NCBI GenBank assembly: GCA_016744795.1
Contig: JADGDR010000001.1
Coordinates: 248,001 to 312,000, forward strand
Length of the DNA stretch: 64,000 bases
Direction of reading: 5' to 3'
From: Sulfurospirillum sp.
GTDB taxonomy: Bacteria > Campylobacterota > Campylobacteria > Campylobacterales > Sulfurospirillaceae
Under the pieces are notes generated by a model. The model made no database searches. It had not been told where the DNA came from and saw only the letters and a program-made list of their open reading frames with translations. The position numbers were made by a program, and so were the translations under genes. Position 1 is the stretch's first letter; the number at the start of each line of letters is the position of its first letter. Shown here piece by piece: positions 1 to 11,484 of this stretch.

Positions 1-460
1 TTAAAATTGGAAAATCTGCTTGAATTATGTTTTCATATCGATTTAGTCCCTCTAAAAACAGATAAAAATTAGTTGGACTTCTTAAAGATGAACTTACTCT
101 TAATTCATACTCAACAAACTCTTTTTTATGAGCTTTTTTACCTACTTTAACCAAAGAAACTTGCGTAAAAAATTTACTAGCGTATTTTGTAAAATTATCT
201 GTCGAAAATTTATGCATAAAAGATGTAATTGCCCGTCTATTTTCACTATTTAGGTTACTAAATTCTACATTTCTATCACCTAATATATTATCAACTCTCA
301 TCTTATGAACAAGTGCTTTTCTGTAAACTACTTTAGACGCTCTATACTCTTTGACATTTGGCACGATTACAGAGAGTACCATAAAAAGAGTAATTACTAT
401 AAAAATGAGTAAGTAAATTAACAATTTTACAATATCTATTTTTTCCATACTTTTATCCAT
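1..460 (-). CDS. PilO-like pilus/secretion assembly protein, partial (C-terminus off the left edge)
   Basis: The reading frame starts at an ATG (458-460) that overlaps the stop of the upstream PilN-like gene as ATGA, and stays open to base 1, so about 152 residues are seen and the 3' end is missing. The protein begins with a short cytoplasmic tail, one hydrophobic segment at about residues 12-33, then a coiled, charged periplasmic part. That shape, plus its place directly after PilM-like and PilN-like genes, matches PilO/GspM-type proteins that form the inner-membrane alignment platform of type IV pili and type II secretion. Sequence identity to named PilO proteins could not be checked, so the call rests on topology and order. 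Confidence 0.55.
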   Translation of the reverse strand, partial: MDKSMEKIDIVKLLIYLLIFIVITLFMVLSVIVPNVKEYRASKVVYRKALVHKMRVDNILGDRNVEFSNLNSENRRAITSFMHKFSTDNFTKYASKFFTQVSLVKVGKKAHKKEFVEYELRVSSSLRSPTNFYLFLEGLNRYENIIQADFPIL

Positions 461-978
461 CACTCTGTGCCCTCTGGATTTATAATTTTATTTGTACTAA
501 CAAAGTTATACCAACCCTCATCTGTAAGATAAAACATAGTATTACTTGTATGAAATATAGATTTTAAAGGAGCTGCTAAAAGAAAATCATACGCATCTCT
601 CGTAGGTGTAACCCCATAAATGACAAGAGAATTTTTTTTCATAATAACTTTTTTTAAAGTAATCTGGTCAGGAACCAAATCAAAAAGATTTTTCATGCTA
701 TCTTTTAAAATAATATTGTTTGCATATATCTCTTCTGCTACTGCCTTTTGTCTTAATATAAAACCTATTTTTTCATCTATACCATCTATATTTTGTTCCA
801 ACATCGCTCTTGTATTATCTAATTTTTTTGCACTACTTCTAAAATCAGCATTTTTATACAATACAAATAGATTAAAAATATTTAGCAATAAAAAAATACT
901 AGCAATAAAAGCTAACCATACTTTCGTGAACATTGTAAAAAAATATTTTTTTCGTGAAGCTATAAATGAAAATTTCAT
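460..978 (-). CDS. PilN-like inner-membrane assembly protein
   Basis: This 172-residue protein has a short basic N-terminus, a single hydrophobic segment at about residues 16-38, then a coiled-coil-prone stretch and a small C-terminal domain. This is the bitopic layout of PilN/GspL-C proteins, which bind PilM in the cytoplasm and PilO in the periplasm. It overlaps the PilM-like gene upstream by four bases and the PilO-like gene downstream by the ATGA overlap, so all three are likely translated as a coupled unit. The family is inferred from topology and neighbours; no catalytic motif is expected. It may serve DNA uptake or a pilus rather than protein secretion. Confidence 0.55.
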   Translation of the reverse strand: MKFSFIASRKKYFFTMFTKVWLAFIASIFLLLNIFNLFVLYKNADFRSSAKKLDNTRAMLEQNIDGIDEKIGFILRQKAVAEEIYANNIILKDSMKNLFDLVPDQITLKKVIMKKNSLVIYGVTPTRDAYDFLLAAPLKSIFHTSNTMFYLTDEGWYNFVSTNKIINPEGTE

Positions 979-2021
979 TTTAACACCTCACTTCTAGCCA
1001 TACTGCAAATAGCATCACTGATATCAATCTTATTCATTTCAATATCCATAAGTAATTCTTCTTCAATCATCCCAATTAATTCAGAACTTACTTCATATCC
1101 ATCATAAATCACAACTGTATCAATAAAGCTACTTTTATACAGTGGATTTTTATAAAACTCATTTAAAGAAGATTTTAGATACTTATATATCAAAACATCC
1201 CTTCCAAAAAGCTCTAAATCACTATCTTCGACAGCATCTTCACCTTCAAAATGCCCTAAGTCTTGTCCTTCAGATTTAATATCTTCAAAACCAGAACTCT
1301 CCTCATCACTTATCAAATCATCTAATTCACCTAAATCTTCTAACTCATCAATTACGCCGATATCATCTTCCATATTATCTAATGCAGCTATGTTTTCAAT
1401 ACCTACTTCTTCCTCGGCATTTTCCCAATCTTCATCTTCACCTGAAGATAGATTGTCATCCGTAGTTGTTTTAAAATAGGCACCAAAAAGAAGATTGCCA
1501 TTTTCAAAAACACTTATAGTTACTGAATCTTGATGATTTAACATATACAAAACTGGTTGGATTTTTAGTTTTTGCTTTTTTATCAATGAGTACTGCACCA
1601 TAAAAGGTGAATATATAAAATCAATTCCTATATTGACAAAAAGTTTTTTTATCCAATTTATATCTATAAAAGAGGCATAAACTGACCATTTTTTTTGAAT
1701 ATCAAAATGAGTAACGCTTTTTATCTCAACACTATTTTTCTCAAAATCAGTAGCAGTTGTACCATTTATAGCACCTTGCCCCATAGAATCTAAAAAAAGT
1801 GCCAAATAAGCAAAATTATACTCTGCTTGAATCTCTGCTAGATACTTTTGCATTTTATCAGGAAGTTTATCAGATTCTTTAACATCAAAAGTTTTAGAAA
1901 ATTTTTCTTTTAAAACTCCATTTTTAATAACTTTTGAGTAGATAACCCACTCACTACCTTGTTGGACAATGGAAATAAATATATTAGAAAGATATTTTTG
2001 AAAAATTCTTGTTAATGCCAT
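975..2021 (-). CDS. PilM/GspL-like actin-fold assembly protein with a long acidic insert
   Basis: The 348-residue protein has no membrane segment and starts a PilM-N-O-like run, which fits the cytoplasmic actin-fold PilM that recruits PilN. Alternating beta strands at residues 1-180 agree with that fold. An acidic, low-complexity stretch at about residues 188-275, rich in Asp and Glu, interrupts the domain and is unusual for PilM. The rest of the fold resumes after it. The N-terminus contains MALTRIF just after a weak ribosome-binding region. Function is inferred from position and shape. In Campylobacterota, genes of this kind have been linked to natural transformation, which is possible here but not shown by the sequence. 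Confidence 0.5.
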   Translation of the reverse strand: MALTRIFQKYLSNIFISIVQQGSEWVIYSKVIKNGVLKEKFSKTFDVKESDKLPDKMQKYLAEIQAEYNFAYLALFLDSMGQGAINGTTATDFEKNSVEIKSVTHFDIQKKWSVYASFIDINWIKKLFVNIGIDFIYSPFMVQYSLIKKQKLKIQPVLYMLNHQDSVTISVFENGNLLFGAYFKTTTDDNLSSGEDEDWENAEEEVGIENIAALDNMEDDIGVIDELEDLGELDDLISDEESSGFEDIKSEGQDLGHFEGEDAVEDSDLELFGRDVLIYKYLKSSLNEFYKNPLYKSSFIDTVVIYDGYEVSSELIGMIEEELLMDIEMNKIDISDAICSMARSEVLK

Positions 2022-2090
2022 ATATGCCCATTTTAATTTATTTTGTCACTATTATACCAGATATTAATCTACTTAAAGCAAAAAAAGTTC

Positions 2091-2543
2091 CTAAAACAGT
2101 TCCTCATAGAGCTGAATAAACTTCTTTTGCATTTTTTTACTTGCTATTAGTAAAGACTCTTGAGTCATTGTTGATGGAACTAAATTTTTATAACTTTCTA
2201 TCATAATTTCGCACATCATTTTTATTCTAACTTTATCTGCTTTAGTATACTCATTTTGAGAACTTATTTCATCTATCTTTTTAAAGTACTTATTACCTTC
2301 TTTGATATACGCTTCGTACTCTTTTGCAATTTTACTTTGCGTCATAACAGTATTTGCCATTTTGTTATAATTATCTTCTTCATAAGCCTTTGTTGCAAGT
2401 TCATAAGCAATCTCGTAGTTACCCAAAAAATAGTAAACTCTAGCTTGAATAGAGTTTTGATAAGAAGAATTTGAACTAAAAAAATAAACACTTCCACCAA
2501 GCACTAAAACCATAAATACAATTAATTTAATTTTAGAAAGCAT
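2091..2543 (-). CDS. Small membrane-anchored protein, TPR-like, unknown function
   Basis: This 150-residue protein has one hydrophobic N-terminal segment (about residues 5-23), which could be a membrane anchor or an uncleaved signal. The rest is helical, with a stretch resembling a tetratricopeptide helix pair (YYFLGNYEIAYELATKAYEE). The start codon lies inside the last codons of the upstream acyltransferase gene, 11 bases of overlap, so it is translationally coupled to it. I do not recognise a named family. A periplasmic or membrane-bound scaffold role would fit, but this is a guess from shape only. Confidence 0.6.
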   Translation of the reverse strand: MLSKIKLIVFMVLVLGGSVYFFSSNSSYQNSIQARVYYFLGNYEIAYELATKAYEEDNYNKMANTVMTQSKIAKEYEAYIKEGNKYFKKIDEISSQNEYTKADKVRIKMMCEIMIESYKNLVPSTMTQESLLIASKKMQKKFIQLYEELF

Positions 2544-3171
2544 GTTTCATAAGCCTCTCTTTTATAATCTCTTTTGCAGACTCTAGAGTTTTATCAGTAA
2601 CGTAAAATGGGTCACTATAATAGTAATCTAAAGTAGAAAATGGTTTTGGAATTGAAAATTTATCCCAACTATTTAATCTCCAAGCTCTTGATGCTCTACA
2701 ATTCATAGCAACTATCGGAACATTTTTCTTTTGAGCAATTACAACAGCACCATCAGCTACACTATACCTAGGACCCTTAGGACCATCAGGAGTTATACCT
2801 ATATCCCTTCCATTTTTAAAAGATTTGAAAGCACCTTTAAGTGCTCCAACACCACCCCTAGTTGAACTACCTCGTACAGTACCCCCACCTAAAAGATGTA
2901 AAATTTTTGTTGCAACTTCTCCATCATGATGTTGACTTACAACAACATCTATATTTTTTGAATTCCTATAATCCATATAAGCAAAAGTTAACATCGCAAT
3001 TTCTCCATGCCATAAAACAAAGATGCTTGGAGTATTTTTTACTTTAGTTTTATCAAAATGGTATCTTTTTTTACATGTAAGGTATATAAAATAAAGAATT
3101 ATATATGCTAGAGGAGGCACTAAAAGTGCCTCTAACTTTCTTTTTGTTTTTTTATTTAACAATTTCGCCAT
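2533..3171 (-). CDS. Lysophospholipid acyltransferase-like protein (DUF374 family)
   Basis: The 212-residue protein has a hydrophobic N-terminal segment (residues 15-33) and then the DUF374 signature features: a WHGE motif near residue 54 in place of the usual HX4D, a QHHDGE segment near residue 80, a glycine-rich RGSSTRGG stretch, and TPDGPKGPR near residue 128. Families of this type sit at the inner membrane and are related to lipid A and phospholipid acyltransferases. The exact substrate is unknown. It overlaps the end of miaB by 20 bases and has no strong ribosome-binding site, which suggests translation coupled to miaB. Confidence 0.75.
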   Translation of the reverse strand: MAKLLNKKTKRKLEALLVPPLAYIILYFIYLTCKKRYHFDKTKVKNTPSIFVLWHGEIAMLTFAYMDYRNSKNIDVVVSQHHDGEVATKILHLLGGGTVRGSSTRGGVGALKGAFKSFKNGRDIGITPDGPKGPRYSVADGAVVIAQKKNVPIVAMNCRASRAWRLNSWDKFSIPKPFSTLDYYYSDPFYVTDKTLESAKEIIKERLMKHAF

Positions 3172-4456
3172 ACAAGGCCAAACGTCTTGGGTTTGTTATT
3201 AAAACTTTTCTAATGGTTCCTAATAACTCTTCGTTACCTTCAACCTGAACAAGAGCATTATTATCACTTCTTCCTGCTACCATTCCATTATTCCTTAACT
3301 CTTCGAAATATACTTCTAATATATTTTTGGAATTAGAACTTGATATTTCATCAAGTATATCATTTTGTCTTGTCTGCAGTCGTTTTAATCTCTCAGATGC
3401 AACTGCATTATCAACTTGATTGGTAAACTCTGCGGCTTTTGTAAGAGGACGAGCTGAATACTTAAAAGCAAAAATTTGTTCAAATCTAACTTTTTCAAGC
3501 ACATCCATACTATCTTCGAAATCTTCATCACTCTCCCCAGGAAAAGCCACTATAATATCTGTACTAATAGATACTTCAGGAACCAATTCTCTTAGTTTTA
3601 AAGCACGATTTAAAAACCACTCTTTAGTATATCCACGTTTCATCTCTTCGAGTATATGAGTTGAACCACTTTGTAAAGGCATATGCATCGACTTACATAC
3701 TTTTGGATTATTTGCAAAAGTCTCTAAAAACTTATCATCCATATGAAGTGGATGTGGAGAAGTAAATCTAATACGCTCAACTTCTTCTATCTCACTTATC
3801 ATATTTAAAAGATCAGAAAAATCCATTTTTTCATCTCTTTTTGAAGAAAATCTTCTTCCATAATTATTGACATTTTGTCCTAACAAAAATATCTCTTTTG
3901 CTCCATTTTTTGCTGCTTTTCTAGCTTCTTGTATTATAAGTTCTGGGGGTATAGATATCTCATCACCACGTGTATGAGGAACTATGCAGTAGGTACATTT
4001 TTTGTCACAGCCAATAGAAATATTTACAAAAGCCTTATAAGATGATCCTCTAAATTCACTAAAAGCATAAGTACTTTCATCGTAATCTATATCTACATCT
4101 AAAAACTTCTCAGTATTAACTGCTTTAACCACTTTAGATACGTTTCTCGCACCCAAAACAAAACTAACAGAGGGGGCACGCTTAAATATCTCATCACCCA
4201 AGTGACTTGCAGTACAACCACAAATTCCTATCTTTGCACCCTCTTTTTTTAGCTTATTAAACACCCCTATCTCAGAAAAAAGTTTGTTAACCGGCTTTTC
4301 TCTAACACTACAGGTATTTATCATAATCAAATCAGCTTGTTTTGCATCACTACAAAGCTCATAACTCTCTTTAGTCCTAAGCTCTGCTATAATATGCTCC
4401 GTATCACGCGTATTCATTGCACAACCAAGAGTCTCTATATATAATTTCTTACTCAA
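3152..4456 (-). CDS. miaB: tRNA-2-methylthio-N6-dimethylallyladenosine synthase
   Basis: MiaB is a radical-SAM enzyme that adds a methylthio group to i6A37 of tRNAs reading UNN codons. At 434 residues it has the normal size. The N-terminal methylthiotransferase domain carries the three cysteines that bind the auxiliary iron-sulfur cluster (C12, the Cys of NTCSVREKP, and the Cys pair of ICGCTAS). The radical-SAM domain has the CX3CX2C motif in GCDKKCTYC at about residue 150, followed by PHTRGDE. The end, from about residue 372, is a TRAM RNA-binding domain. It is followed by an overlapping acyltransferase gene and preceded closely by an HP0268-family gene. Confidence 0.95.
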   Translation of the reverse strand: MSKKLYIETLGCAMNTRDTEHIIAELRTKESYELCSDAKQADLIMINTCSVREKPVNKLFSEIGVFNKLKKEGAKIGICGCTASHLGDEIFKRAPSVSFVLGARNVSKVVKAVNTEKFLDVDIDYDESTYAFSEFRGSSYKAFVNISIGCDKKCTYCIVPHTRGDEISIPPELIIQEARKAAKNGAKEIFLLGQNVNNYGRRFSSKRDEKMDFSDLLNMISEIEEVERIRFTSPHPLHMDDKFLETFANNPKVCKSMHMPLQSGSTHILEEMKRGYTKEWFLNRALKLRELVPEVSISTDIIVAFPGESDEDFEDSMDVLEKVRFEQIFAFKYSARPLTKAAEFTNQVDNAVASERLKRLQTRQNDILDEISSSNSKNILEVYFEELRNNGMVAGRSDNNALVQVEGNEELLGTIRKVLITNPRRLALYGEIVK

Positions 4457-4467
4457 AAACTAATACC

Positions 4468-4710
4468 TTAAAGTATGTGAATCTCATACATATAGTCATC
4501 TTCACCTAAACCATACTTTACTTCACGAAGATAAACACTAAAATCTTTCTCTTCAAAATACTCTACTAATGCCACCAAATCTTTATGTGAATTCTCTTTA
4601 TCAAAATAAAATATTTTATGACCCTCTTTTGCTATTATCTCTTCTACTTTTTCTAAAAGTATTGTTTTAGGTTTTGCGTTTATTTCATTTCTTGCTAATT
4701 TTAGTTCCAT
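4468..4710 (-). CDS. HP0268-family small protein
   Basis: This is an 80-residue protein. The frame is open further upstream, but the ATG at 4710 is preceded by AGGAA at a good distance and gives the length of Helicobacter pylori HP0268, which it resembles along its whole length (MELKLARN start, IFYFDKENSHKDL in the middle, MYEIHIL end). HP0268 has been reported as a small nuclease-like protein; that activity is family knowledge and is not visible here. It is restricted to Campylobacterota as far as I know, which supports the host assignment. It lies between miaB and nusA and is divergent from nusA. Confidence 0.8.
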   Translation of the reverse strand: MELKLARNEINAKPKTILLEKVEEIIAKEGHKIFYFDKENSHKDLVALVEYFEEKDFSVYLREVKYGLGEDDYMYEIHIL

Positions 4711-4801
4711 TACTATTCCTCTATATTGCATTATTATAATCCGTGAGTATAGCAAATTTTCAATAAAATTCGTATTAAACTTATTAAAAGCAAATTTAAG
4801 A

Positions 4802-4807
4802 TATAAT
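4802..4807 (+). promoter_or_regulatory. Probable -10 box of nusA
   Basis: A TATAAT hexamer lies 95 bases before the nusA start codon. Campylobacterota sigma-70 promoters rely mostly on an extended -10 element, so no clear -35 is expected. A second TATAAT at 4735-4740 reads the same way, and an ATTATA at 4733-4738 could serve the divergent HP0268-family gene. Confidence 0.4.
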
Positions 4808-4902
4808 TCAACTCTTCCAAGCAATCCCTAAAAATCATAACATAACTTTTATATTGCTAAATCAAATAGGCATAATTATGTCTAAAATCAGGAGCATGAA
4901 AT

Positions 4903-6009
4903 ATGGAAAAAATTATAGATATTATAGAGTCAATAGCACATGAAAAAGACCTTAACATTGAAGATGTAAAAAACACAGTATGCATAGCTCTTACTAAAAC
5001 AGCTAAAAGAATATATGGTGAAGATTATGATTATGAGACTATCATAAATACTGATACAAAAACACTATCACTTTTTCAAAAAATTCTTGTTGTTAAAGAT
5101 AATGATGAGAGACTTGAAGACGAAAAAGATAAGTTTACAGGGATAAGTGAAGCAAAAGAGGTTGACCCAGATATTGAAATTGGAGATGAGCTTACATATG
5201 AGCTGCCACTAGATAACCTAGGACGTACTGCAGCAGCAACGCTTCATAGAGAATTAGAATTCCATATCCAAAGACTACTAGAAAATCAAATATTTGAAAA
5301 ATATAAAAATATGGTTGGTAATAGTATTTTTGGTACAGTAACAAGAGTCGATAACGAAGAAGCAACTTATGTTGAATTTGATGAAGTTCGTGCTGTTATG
5401 CCTAGAAAAAACCGTATAAAAGGTGAAAAATTTAAAGTTGGGGATGTTGTAAAAGCAGTTATAAGAAAAGTATTTATAGATAAAGCTCAAGGTATCTATG
5501 TTGAAATTTCAAGAACTAGCCCAAAATTTTTAGAAGCACTCTTAGCTCTTGAAGTCCCGGAAATAAAAGATGAAATGATAACTATAAATTCAAGTGCAAG
5601 AATCCCAGGAGAAAGAGCAAAAGTAGCATTAACTTCACTTCATCCAAATGTAGATGCAGTTGGAGCTACTGTAGGAACTAAAGGTATGCGAATCAACGCA
5701 GTAAGTGGTGAGCTAAACGGTGAAAATATTGATTGTATAGAGTATTCAAGTATTCCTGAGATTTTTATATCACGAGCACTAAGTCCAGCTATAATATCAA
5801 ACGTAAAAGTAGTAGATAACAAAGCTATCGTAACCTTACCAGCTGACCAAAAATCAAAAGCGATAGGAAAAAGTGGAATTAACATACGCCTAACTTCTAT
5901 GCTTGTAGGCATGGATATAGAGTTAGTAGAACTTGAAGGTAAAAGTGGAGAATCTACCGAACCGTCAAAAGACCCTAACGCTCTTTCGAACCTATTTGGT
6001 GGAGAGTAA
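4903..6009 (+). CDS. nusA: Transcription termination/antitermination factor NusA
   Basis: NusA binds RNA polymerase and nascent RNA and controls pausing, termination and antitermination. The 368-residue protein shows the N-terminal polymerase-binding domain (1-130), an S1 domain at about 137-205 (VGNSIFGTVTRVD), and two KH domains, the first around DAVGATVGTKGMRIN and the second around SKAIGKSGINIRL. It lacks the C-terminal acidic repeats of enteric NusA, as is usual outside the Gammaproteobacteria. An AGGAG lies just before the ATG. A hairpin made from two copies of a repeated palindrome follows the stop codon. Confidence 0.95.
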   Translation: MEKIIDIIESIAHEKDLNIEDVKNTVCIALTKTAKRIYGEDYDYETIINTDTKTLSLFQKILVVKDNDERLEDEKDKFTGISEAKEVDPDIEIGDELTYELPLDNLGRTAAATLHRELEFHIQRLLENQIFEKYKNMVGNSIFGTVTRVDNEEATYVEFDEVRAVMPRKNRIKGEKFKVGDVVKAVIRKVFIDKAQGIYVEISRTSPKFLEALLALEVPEIKDEMITINSSARIPGERAKVALTSLHPNVDAVGATVGTKGMRINAVSGELNGENIDCIEYSSIPEIFISRALSPAIISNVKVVDNKAIVTLPADQKSKAIGKSGINIRLTSMLVGMDIELVELEGKSGESTEPSKDPNALSNLFGGE

Positions 6010-6016
6010 ATAACTC

Positions 6017-6050
6017 TTTACATGTAAGGGATTTTTCCTTTACATGTAAA
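6017..6050. terminator. Bidirectional terminator built from two TTTACATGTAA palindromes
   Basis: Two copies of the palindrome (6017-6028 and 6039-6050) flank GGGATTTTTCC, so the whole can fold as a long stem with one bulged base. It lies between the convergent nusA and the gene ending at 6051, where a bidirectional terminator would be expected. The same palindrome recurs elsewhere in the window. Confidence 0.6.
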
Positions 6051-6650
6051 CTATATATTCAATACAAGTAATTTTGCTACCATCTTTCCTTTATTATTTT
6101 TTTCTATTTTCAAATCTGTTTTTATAGAACTTTTTCCTTTTACTAATTCTCCTTGAAGAGTTCTTAATACATGCCAATACTTTTCATAAAAAGGTGTATC
6201 TATCTCAGTGATTTTTTCTCTTTTTATTATAGTAGCTATTTCATAGATATTGTGCATATAATAAATTTTATTTATCGCTCGCTGTGTACGATAATCTTTC
6301 ATAATTTTAAGATTATTTACTAGTATCTCTTTTTCTAAATCTGAAATATTCTTCTTTACAACATCTTCCATCTCTTTATCTAACTTTTGCTCATATAATA
6401 TTTTTTGTTTATGTGTGTCTTGTTCAAGATTTGGTTCATACTGAATCATGGTATTTAAAATTTCTTCATTACTCAATCTTTTTGTATCTACATCATAAGA
6501 ATAAGCTTTATGATCTGCAAAATCTTTATCTATGGCTTTAAGTATTTGAATTGCAATCATAAGATAAACATACTTATCTTCTTTTCCATCTTTAAATGTA
6601 ACACCATGATGAGTTATAAGAGGTCTTGGTCCTGCGTATTTTATATTCAT
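6051..6650 (-). CDS. Conserved hypothetical protein, helical
   Basis: I do not recognise this 199-residue protein. It has no signal peptide or membrane segment. The first 60 residues include the phrase GPRPLITHHGVTFKDGKEDKY, and the middle (residues 75-150) is strongly charged and helical, likely coiled. The C-terminus has a short strand-rich end. It starts 43 bases below the OppB-type permease gene on the same strand and ends at the terminator shared with nusA, so it may be the last gene of the gap-pgk-tpiA-fabI transcript. No role can be assigned from the sequence. Confidence 0.7.
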   Translation of the reverse strand: MNIKYAGPRPLITHHGVTFKDGKEDKYVYLMIAIQILKAIDKDFADHKAYSYDVDTKRLSNEEILNTMIQYEPNLEQDTHKQKILYEQKLDKEMEDVVKKNISDLEKEILVNNLKIMKDYRTQRAINKIYYMHNIYEIATIIKREKITEIDTPFYEKYWHVLRTLQGELVKGKSSIKTDLKIEKNNKGKMVAKLLVLNI

Positions 6651-6692
6651 ATATCATCCTTAATAAAATATTAATTATTAAGATTACTACTT

Positions 6693-7663
6693 TTAACCTT
6701 GATTAGACCTTTTAAAGTGAGGGTTGAGTTTTAGCAAAACTAAATCTGCAATGATATTTCCTAATAGTGTCAAAAATGCAGAGATAATAAGTATGCCCAT
6801 AATAACAGGATAATCACGACTAAGTGCACTTTGAAAAAACAGAAGTCCCATGCCATTAATGGCAAATATAGATTCAAGAATAACACTTCCACCAATAAGA
6901 CCTGGTAAAGACAATCCTAAAATAGTTACAATGGGAGGAGAGATATTTGGCAAAATAAAATACCTAAAAAGCTTTTTTCCTTTTATACCACGTGAGAGTG
7001 CAAAAAATATATAATCACTTTTTAAAACACTTAATGTCAAGCTTCTTATGTACATTGTAAGGCTACCAATACCACCAAATACCATAACAAATATAGGTAA
7101 AACTAGATGCCATGCAAAATCAGTATAATACGCAAAACCATCTTTCGCCTCAATTGAATGAAGACCAGATATTGGAAATAGATCTAAATCTACACTAAAA
7201 AACAGCACCATTAAAAGAGCTAAATAAAATGAAGGCATAGCATATGATAAAAGAGAAAATTGTTTTGCAAACTTATCAAATTTACTCTCTTGTTTCAAAG
7301 CAGATTTTATACCTAAAAACATTGATATTGTGAAAACAAAAATTAAGCTAATAATATTTAAAAGTAAGGTTATAGGCAGGCGTGAAAGTATTTCATCTCG
7401 TACACTTTGTCCACTTGCAAATGATATTCCAAAATCTAATTGAACAACAGCTTTAAACCATGAAAAAAATTGTTCTAATAGTGATTTATCTAAACCATAC
7501 ACACGTTTAAGTTGTTCTATGGATTGAGCTGTAATATTTGGATTAAGCTCTCCACTAGCAAAAAAAGAGTTTGGAGCCATATGAATAGCTCCAAAAGAGA
7601 TGATACATATCATCAAAAGCATAAGCACTACATAAGAGATTTTTTGTAGTACAAGTTTTAGCA

Positions 7664-7664
<1 letters not shown>
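6693..7664 (-). CDS. OppB/DppB-type ABC transporter permease
   Basis: This 323-residue integral membrane protein has an N-terminal membrane helix, a periplasmic loop, and at least five more hydrophobic segments. The order and phrases (RVYGLDKSLLEQFFSW, DFGISFASGQSVRDEI, the C-terminal SRGIKGKKLF coupling region, and GSVILESIFAINGMG) are those of the OppB/DppB/YejB permeases of peptide and nickel importers. The start at 7664 overlaps the fabI stop as TAATG; the longer frame up to 7685 lies inside fabI and is unlikely. No OppC, ATPase or binding-protein gene lies in the window, so its partners must be encoded elsewhere or it is an orphan. Confidence 0.88.
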
Positions 7665-9203
<1,539 letters not shown>

Positions 9204-9207
<4 letters not shown>

Positions 9208-10406
9208 GAATCAAAATCCTTGCTATTTAGTGGCTTAACACCGGGTAACTCTTTCCCCTCAATAAGTTCTAAACTAGCCCCTCCACCTGTTGAAATAAAT
9301 GTCATTTCATCCGCATCACCTGCACGTGATACAACATCAGCAGTATCACCACCACCTATAACAGTTGTTGCATAAGCTTCGCTTATTGCATGTGATATTT
9401 TATGACTACCTTTTGCAAACTTTTCAATTTCAAAAACACCCATAGGACCATTCCATAAAATTGTTTGAGCATCATGAAGTGCTTCTCTGAACATCCTTGA
9501 AGTAGCTGGTCCAATATCTAATCCCATCCAACCTTTTGGAATTTCTTGTGTTGTTACGAACTTCACGGTAGAATCTTGTGAACAAGTTTGTGCTGCCACA
9601 ACATCTACAGGAAGATAAAACTTAACACCAAGTTTCTTCGCCTTTTCCATCACTATTAAAGCTTCTGGAATCAAATCATCTTCAACTAAAGAGTTTCCAA
9701 TATCTAAACCTTGTGCCTTTAAAAATGTAAAAGCCATTCCACCACCAATAATAAGCTTATCAATGCGAGGAAGGAGGTTTATAAGAGCTTGAAGTTTTCC
9801 ACTAACCTTACTACCACCAACAACAGCTACAAAAGGACGTGATGGAGCTTTTAGTAGGTTTTTAGAAAACTGAATCTCTTTTTGAAGTAAAAATCCAGCA
9901 GCACTTGTTTTGACATCAAAAAATTTAGTTATAGCTTCTACTGAAGCATGAGCACGGTGGCATACACCAAAAGCATCATTTATATAAACATCTGCAAACT
10001 CAGCTAACTCTTTTGCAAATTCTTCACTATTTTTAGTTTCACCTTTTTCAAATCTAAGGTTTTCTAAAAGAAGTACTTCACCTTTTTCCAAAGTTGCTAC
10101 TTTTTGTTTTGCATCACTCCCTATAACATCACTTGCAAATTTTACTTCACAATTTAGTATACGAGTAAGTCTTTTAAAAACTGGGTCAAGTGAATACTTC
10201 TCTTCAAAAGCACCGTTTGGACGCCCAAGATGACTAGCCACAACAACAGAACAACCGTTATCTAAACAGTAACGTATAGTTTGAATTGCTGAACTGATAC
10301 GTCTGTCATCTGTTATATTGAAAAATTCATCCAAAGGAACATTAAAATCACAACGAATAAATACTCTCTTATTCTCTACTTCGATATCTCTAACAGAACG
10401 TATCAC
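9204..10406 (-). CDS. pgk: Phosphoglycerate kinase
   Basis: Pgk converts 1,3-bisphosphoglycerate and ADP to 3-phosphoglycerate and ATP, or the reverse in gluconeogenesis and carbon fixation. The 400-residue protein has the substrate-binding N-domain ([26 protein letters not shown]) and the nucleotide-binding C-domain ([37 protein letters not shown]). It lies nine bases after gap and overlaps tpiA, so the three are clearly cotranscribed. Confidence 0.96.
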
Positions 10407-10415
10407 GATATTTCC

Positions 10416-11414
10416 TTACTTACTAACATGAAGAGCCATATCTATTAGTCTTACTGAATATCCCCATTCGTTATCATACCAAGCCATGATTTTGACCATA
10501 TTACCTGCTATAACTTGTGTTAAATCACCTGCTACGATTGAACTTACAGGACAACTTATAAAATCTGAAGAGACTCTATACTGTGTATCTAGTTCTAAAA
10601 TTCCTTTTAATTCTCCATCAGCTTTTTCTTTAAACAGAGCATTAATCTCTTCTATAGAAGTATCTTTTTTAACCAAAACATTTAAATCAACCATAGATAC
10701 ATTTGGAGTTGGAACTCTTACGCTTTGTCCGTGAAGTCTTCCTTTTAATTGAGGAAGAACAAGTCCAATTGCTTTTGCAGCTCCTGTTGTAGTTGGTATC
10801 ATGTTAACAGCAGCGGCGCGTGAACGACGTAAATCTTTTGCGTGTTTTACATCAACTAGATTTTGTCCATTTGTATATGCATGGATAGTCGTCATAAGAC
10901 CCTTATCAATACCGAAGGCATCATCAAGAACTTTTGCAACAGGACCAAGACAGTTTGTTGTACAACTTGCGTTTGATACGATTGCCTGTCCAGCATACTG
11001 CTTTTCATTTACACCCATTACAAATGTAGGTGTATCATCTTTAGCAGGAGCTGACATAATGACTCTTTTTGCTCCTTGGTCTATAAAAACTTGTGCTTTT
11101 TCCATTGTTAAAAATGCACCAGTGCACTCTAAAACAGCATCAACTCCATAATCTGAGAAATTTAACTCTTTTGGGTCTCTTGTTGAAAACATTTTTACTT
11201 TTGAATTTCCAATTTGCATATAATCATCATCAAGAGTTTTAACCTCTCCCTCAAATGTTCCATGAACGCTATCGAACTTTAAAAGTTGCTCTGTCATATT
11301 TCTTGTAGCAGTGTCATTTATGCACACTAACTCAACATCATCTCTATTATCAATTATCCTAGCAACACATCTTCCTATACGTCCAAACCCATTTATCGCT
11401 ACTTTTAGTGCCAT
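10416..11414 (-). CDS. gap: Glyceraldehyde-3-phosphate dehydrogenase, type I
   Basis: This enzyme oxidises glyceraldehyde 3-phosphate to 1,3-bisphosphoglycerate. The 332-residue protein has the NAD-binding start INGFGRIGR, an Asp in CINDTA that usually marks NAD preference, the catalytic cysteine in SNASCTTNCL, and the C-terminal WYDNEWGYS. It is the first gene of the gap-pgk-tpiA-fabI transcript and is divergent from nadD-rsfS across a 70-base spacer. An AAAGGAA lies just before the ATG. Confidence 0.96.
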   Translation of the reverse strand: MALKVAINGFGRIGRCVARIIDNRDDVELVCINDTATRNMTEQLLKFDSVHGTFEGEVKTLDDDYMQIGNSKVKMFSTRDPKELNFSDYGVDAVLECTGAFLTMEKAQVFIDQGAKRVIMSAPAKDDTPTFVMGVNEKQYAGQAIVSNASCTTNCLGPVAKVLDDAFGIDKGLMTTIHAYTNGQNLVDVKHAKDLRRSRAAAVNMIPTTTGAAKAIGLVLPQLKGRLHGQSVRVPTPNVSMVDLNVLVKKDTSIEEINALFKEKADGELKGILELDTQYRVSSDFISCPVSSIVAGDLTQVIAGNMVKIMAWYDNEWGYSVRLIDMALHVSK

Positions 11415-11484
11415 TTTGAATTTCCTTTGTTATAATACATTTAAATTTAGGTATTTTACCAAAAATGAGGTAAGGAAATCTTTA
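11415..11484. promoter_or_regulatory. Divergent promoter region between gap and nadD-rsfS
   Basis: On the plus strand TATAAT at 11431-11436 fits a -10 box for the nadD-rsfS frame, with TAAGGAAA as ribosome-binding site just before its ATG. On the minus strand a TAAAAT at 11452-11457 could serve gap. The two promoters overlap, so they may interfere. Confidence 0.4.

Noticed and set aside
4711-4824. Longer start for the HP0268-family gene
   Set aside because: The extra 38 residues are AT-rich noise; the ATG at 4710 has a good ribosome-binding site and gives the family length of 80.
11311-11484. Longer start for NadD-RsfS inside gap
   Set aside because: The extra 58 residues show no homology, overlap gap, and the ATG at 11485 has TAAGGAAA before it.
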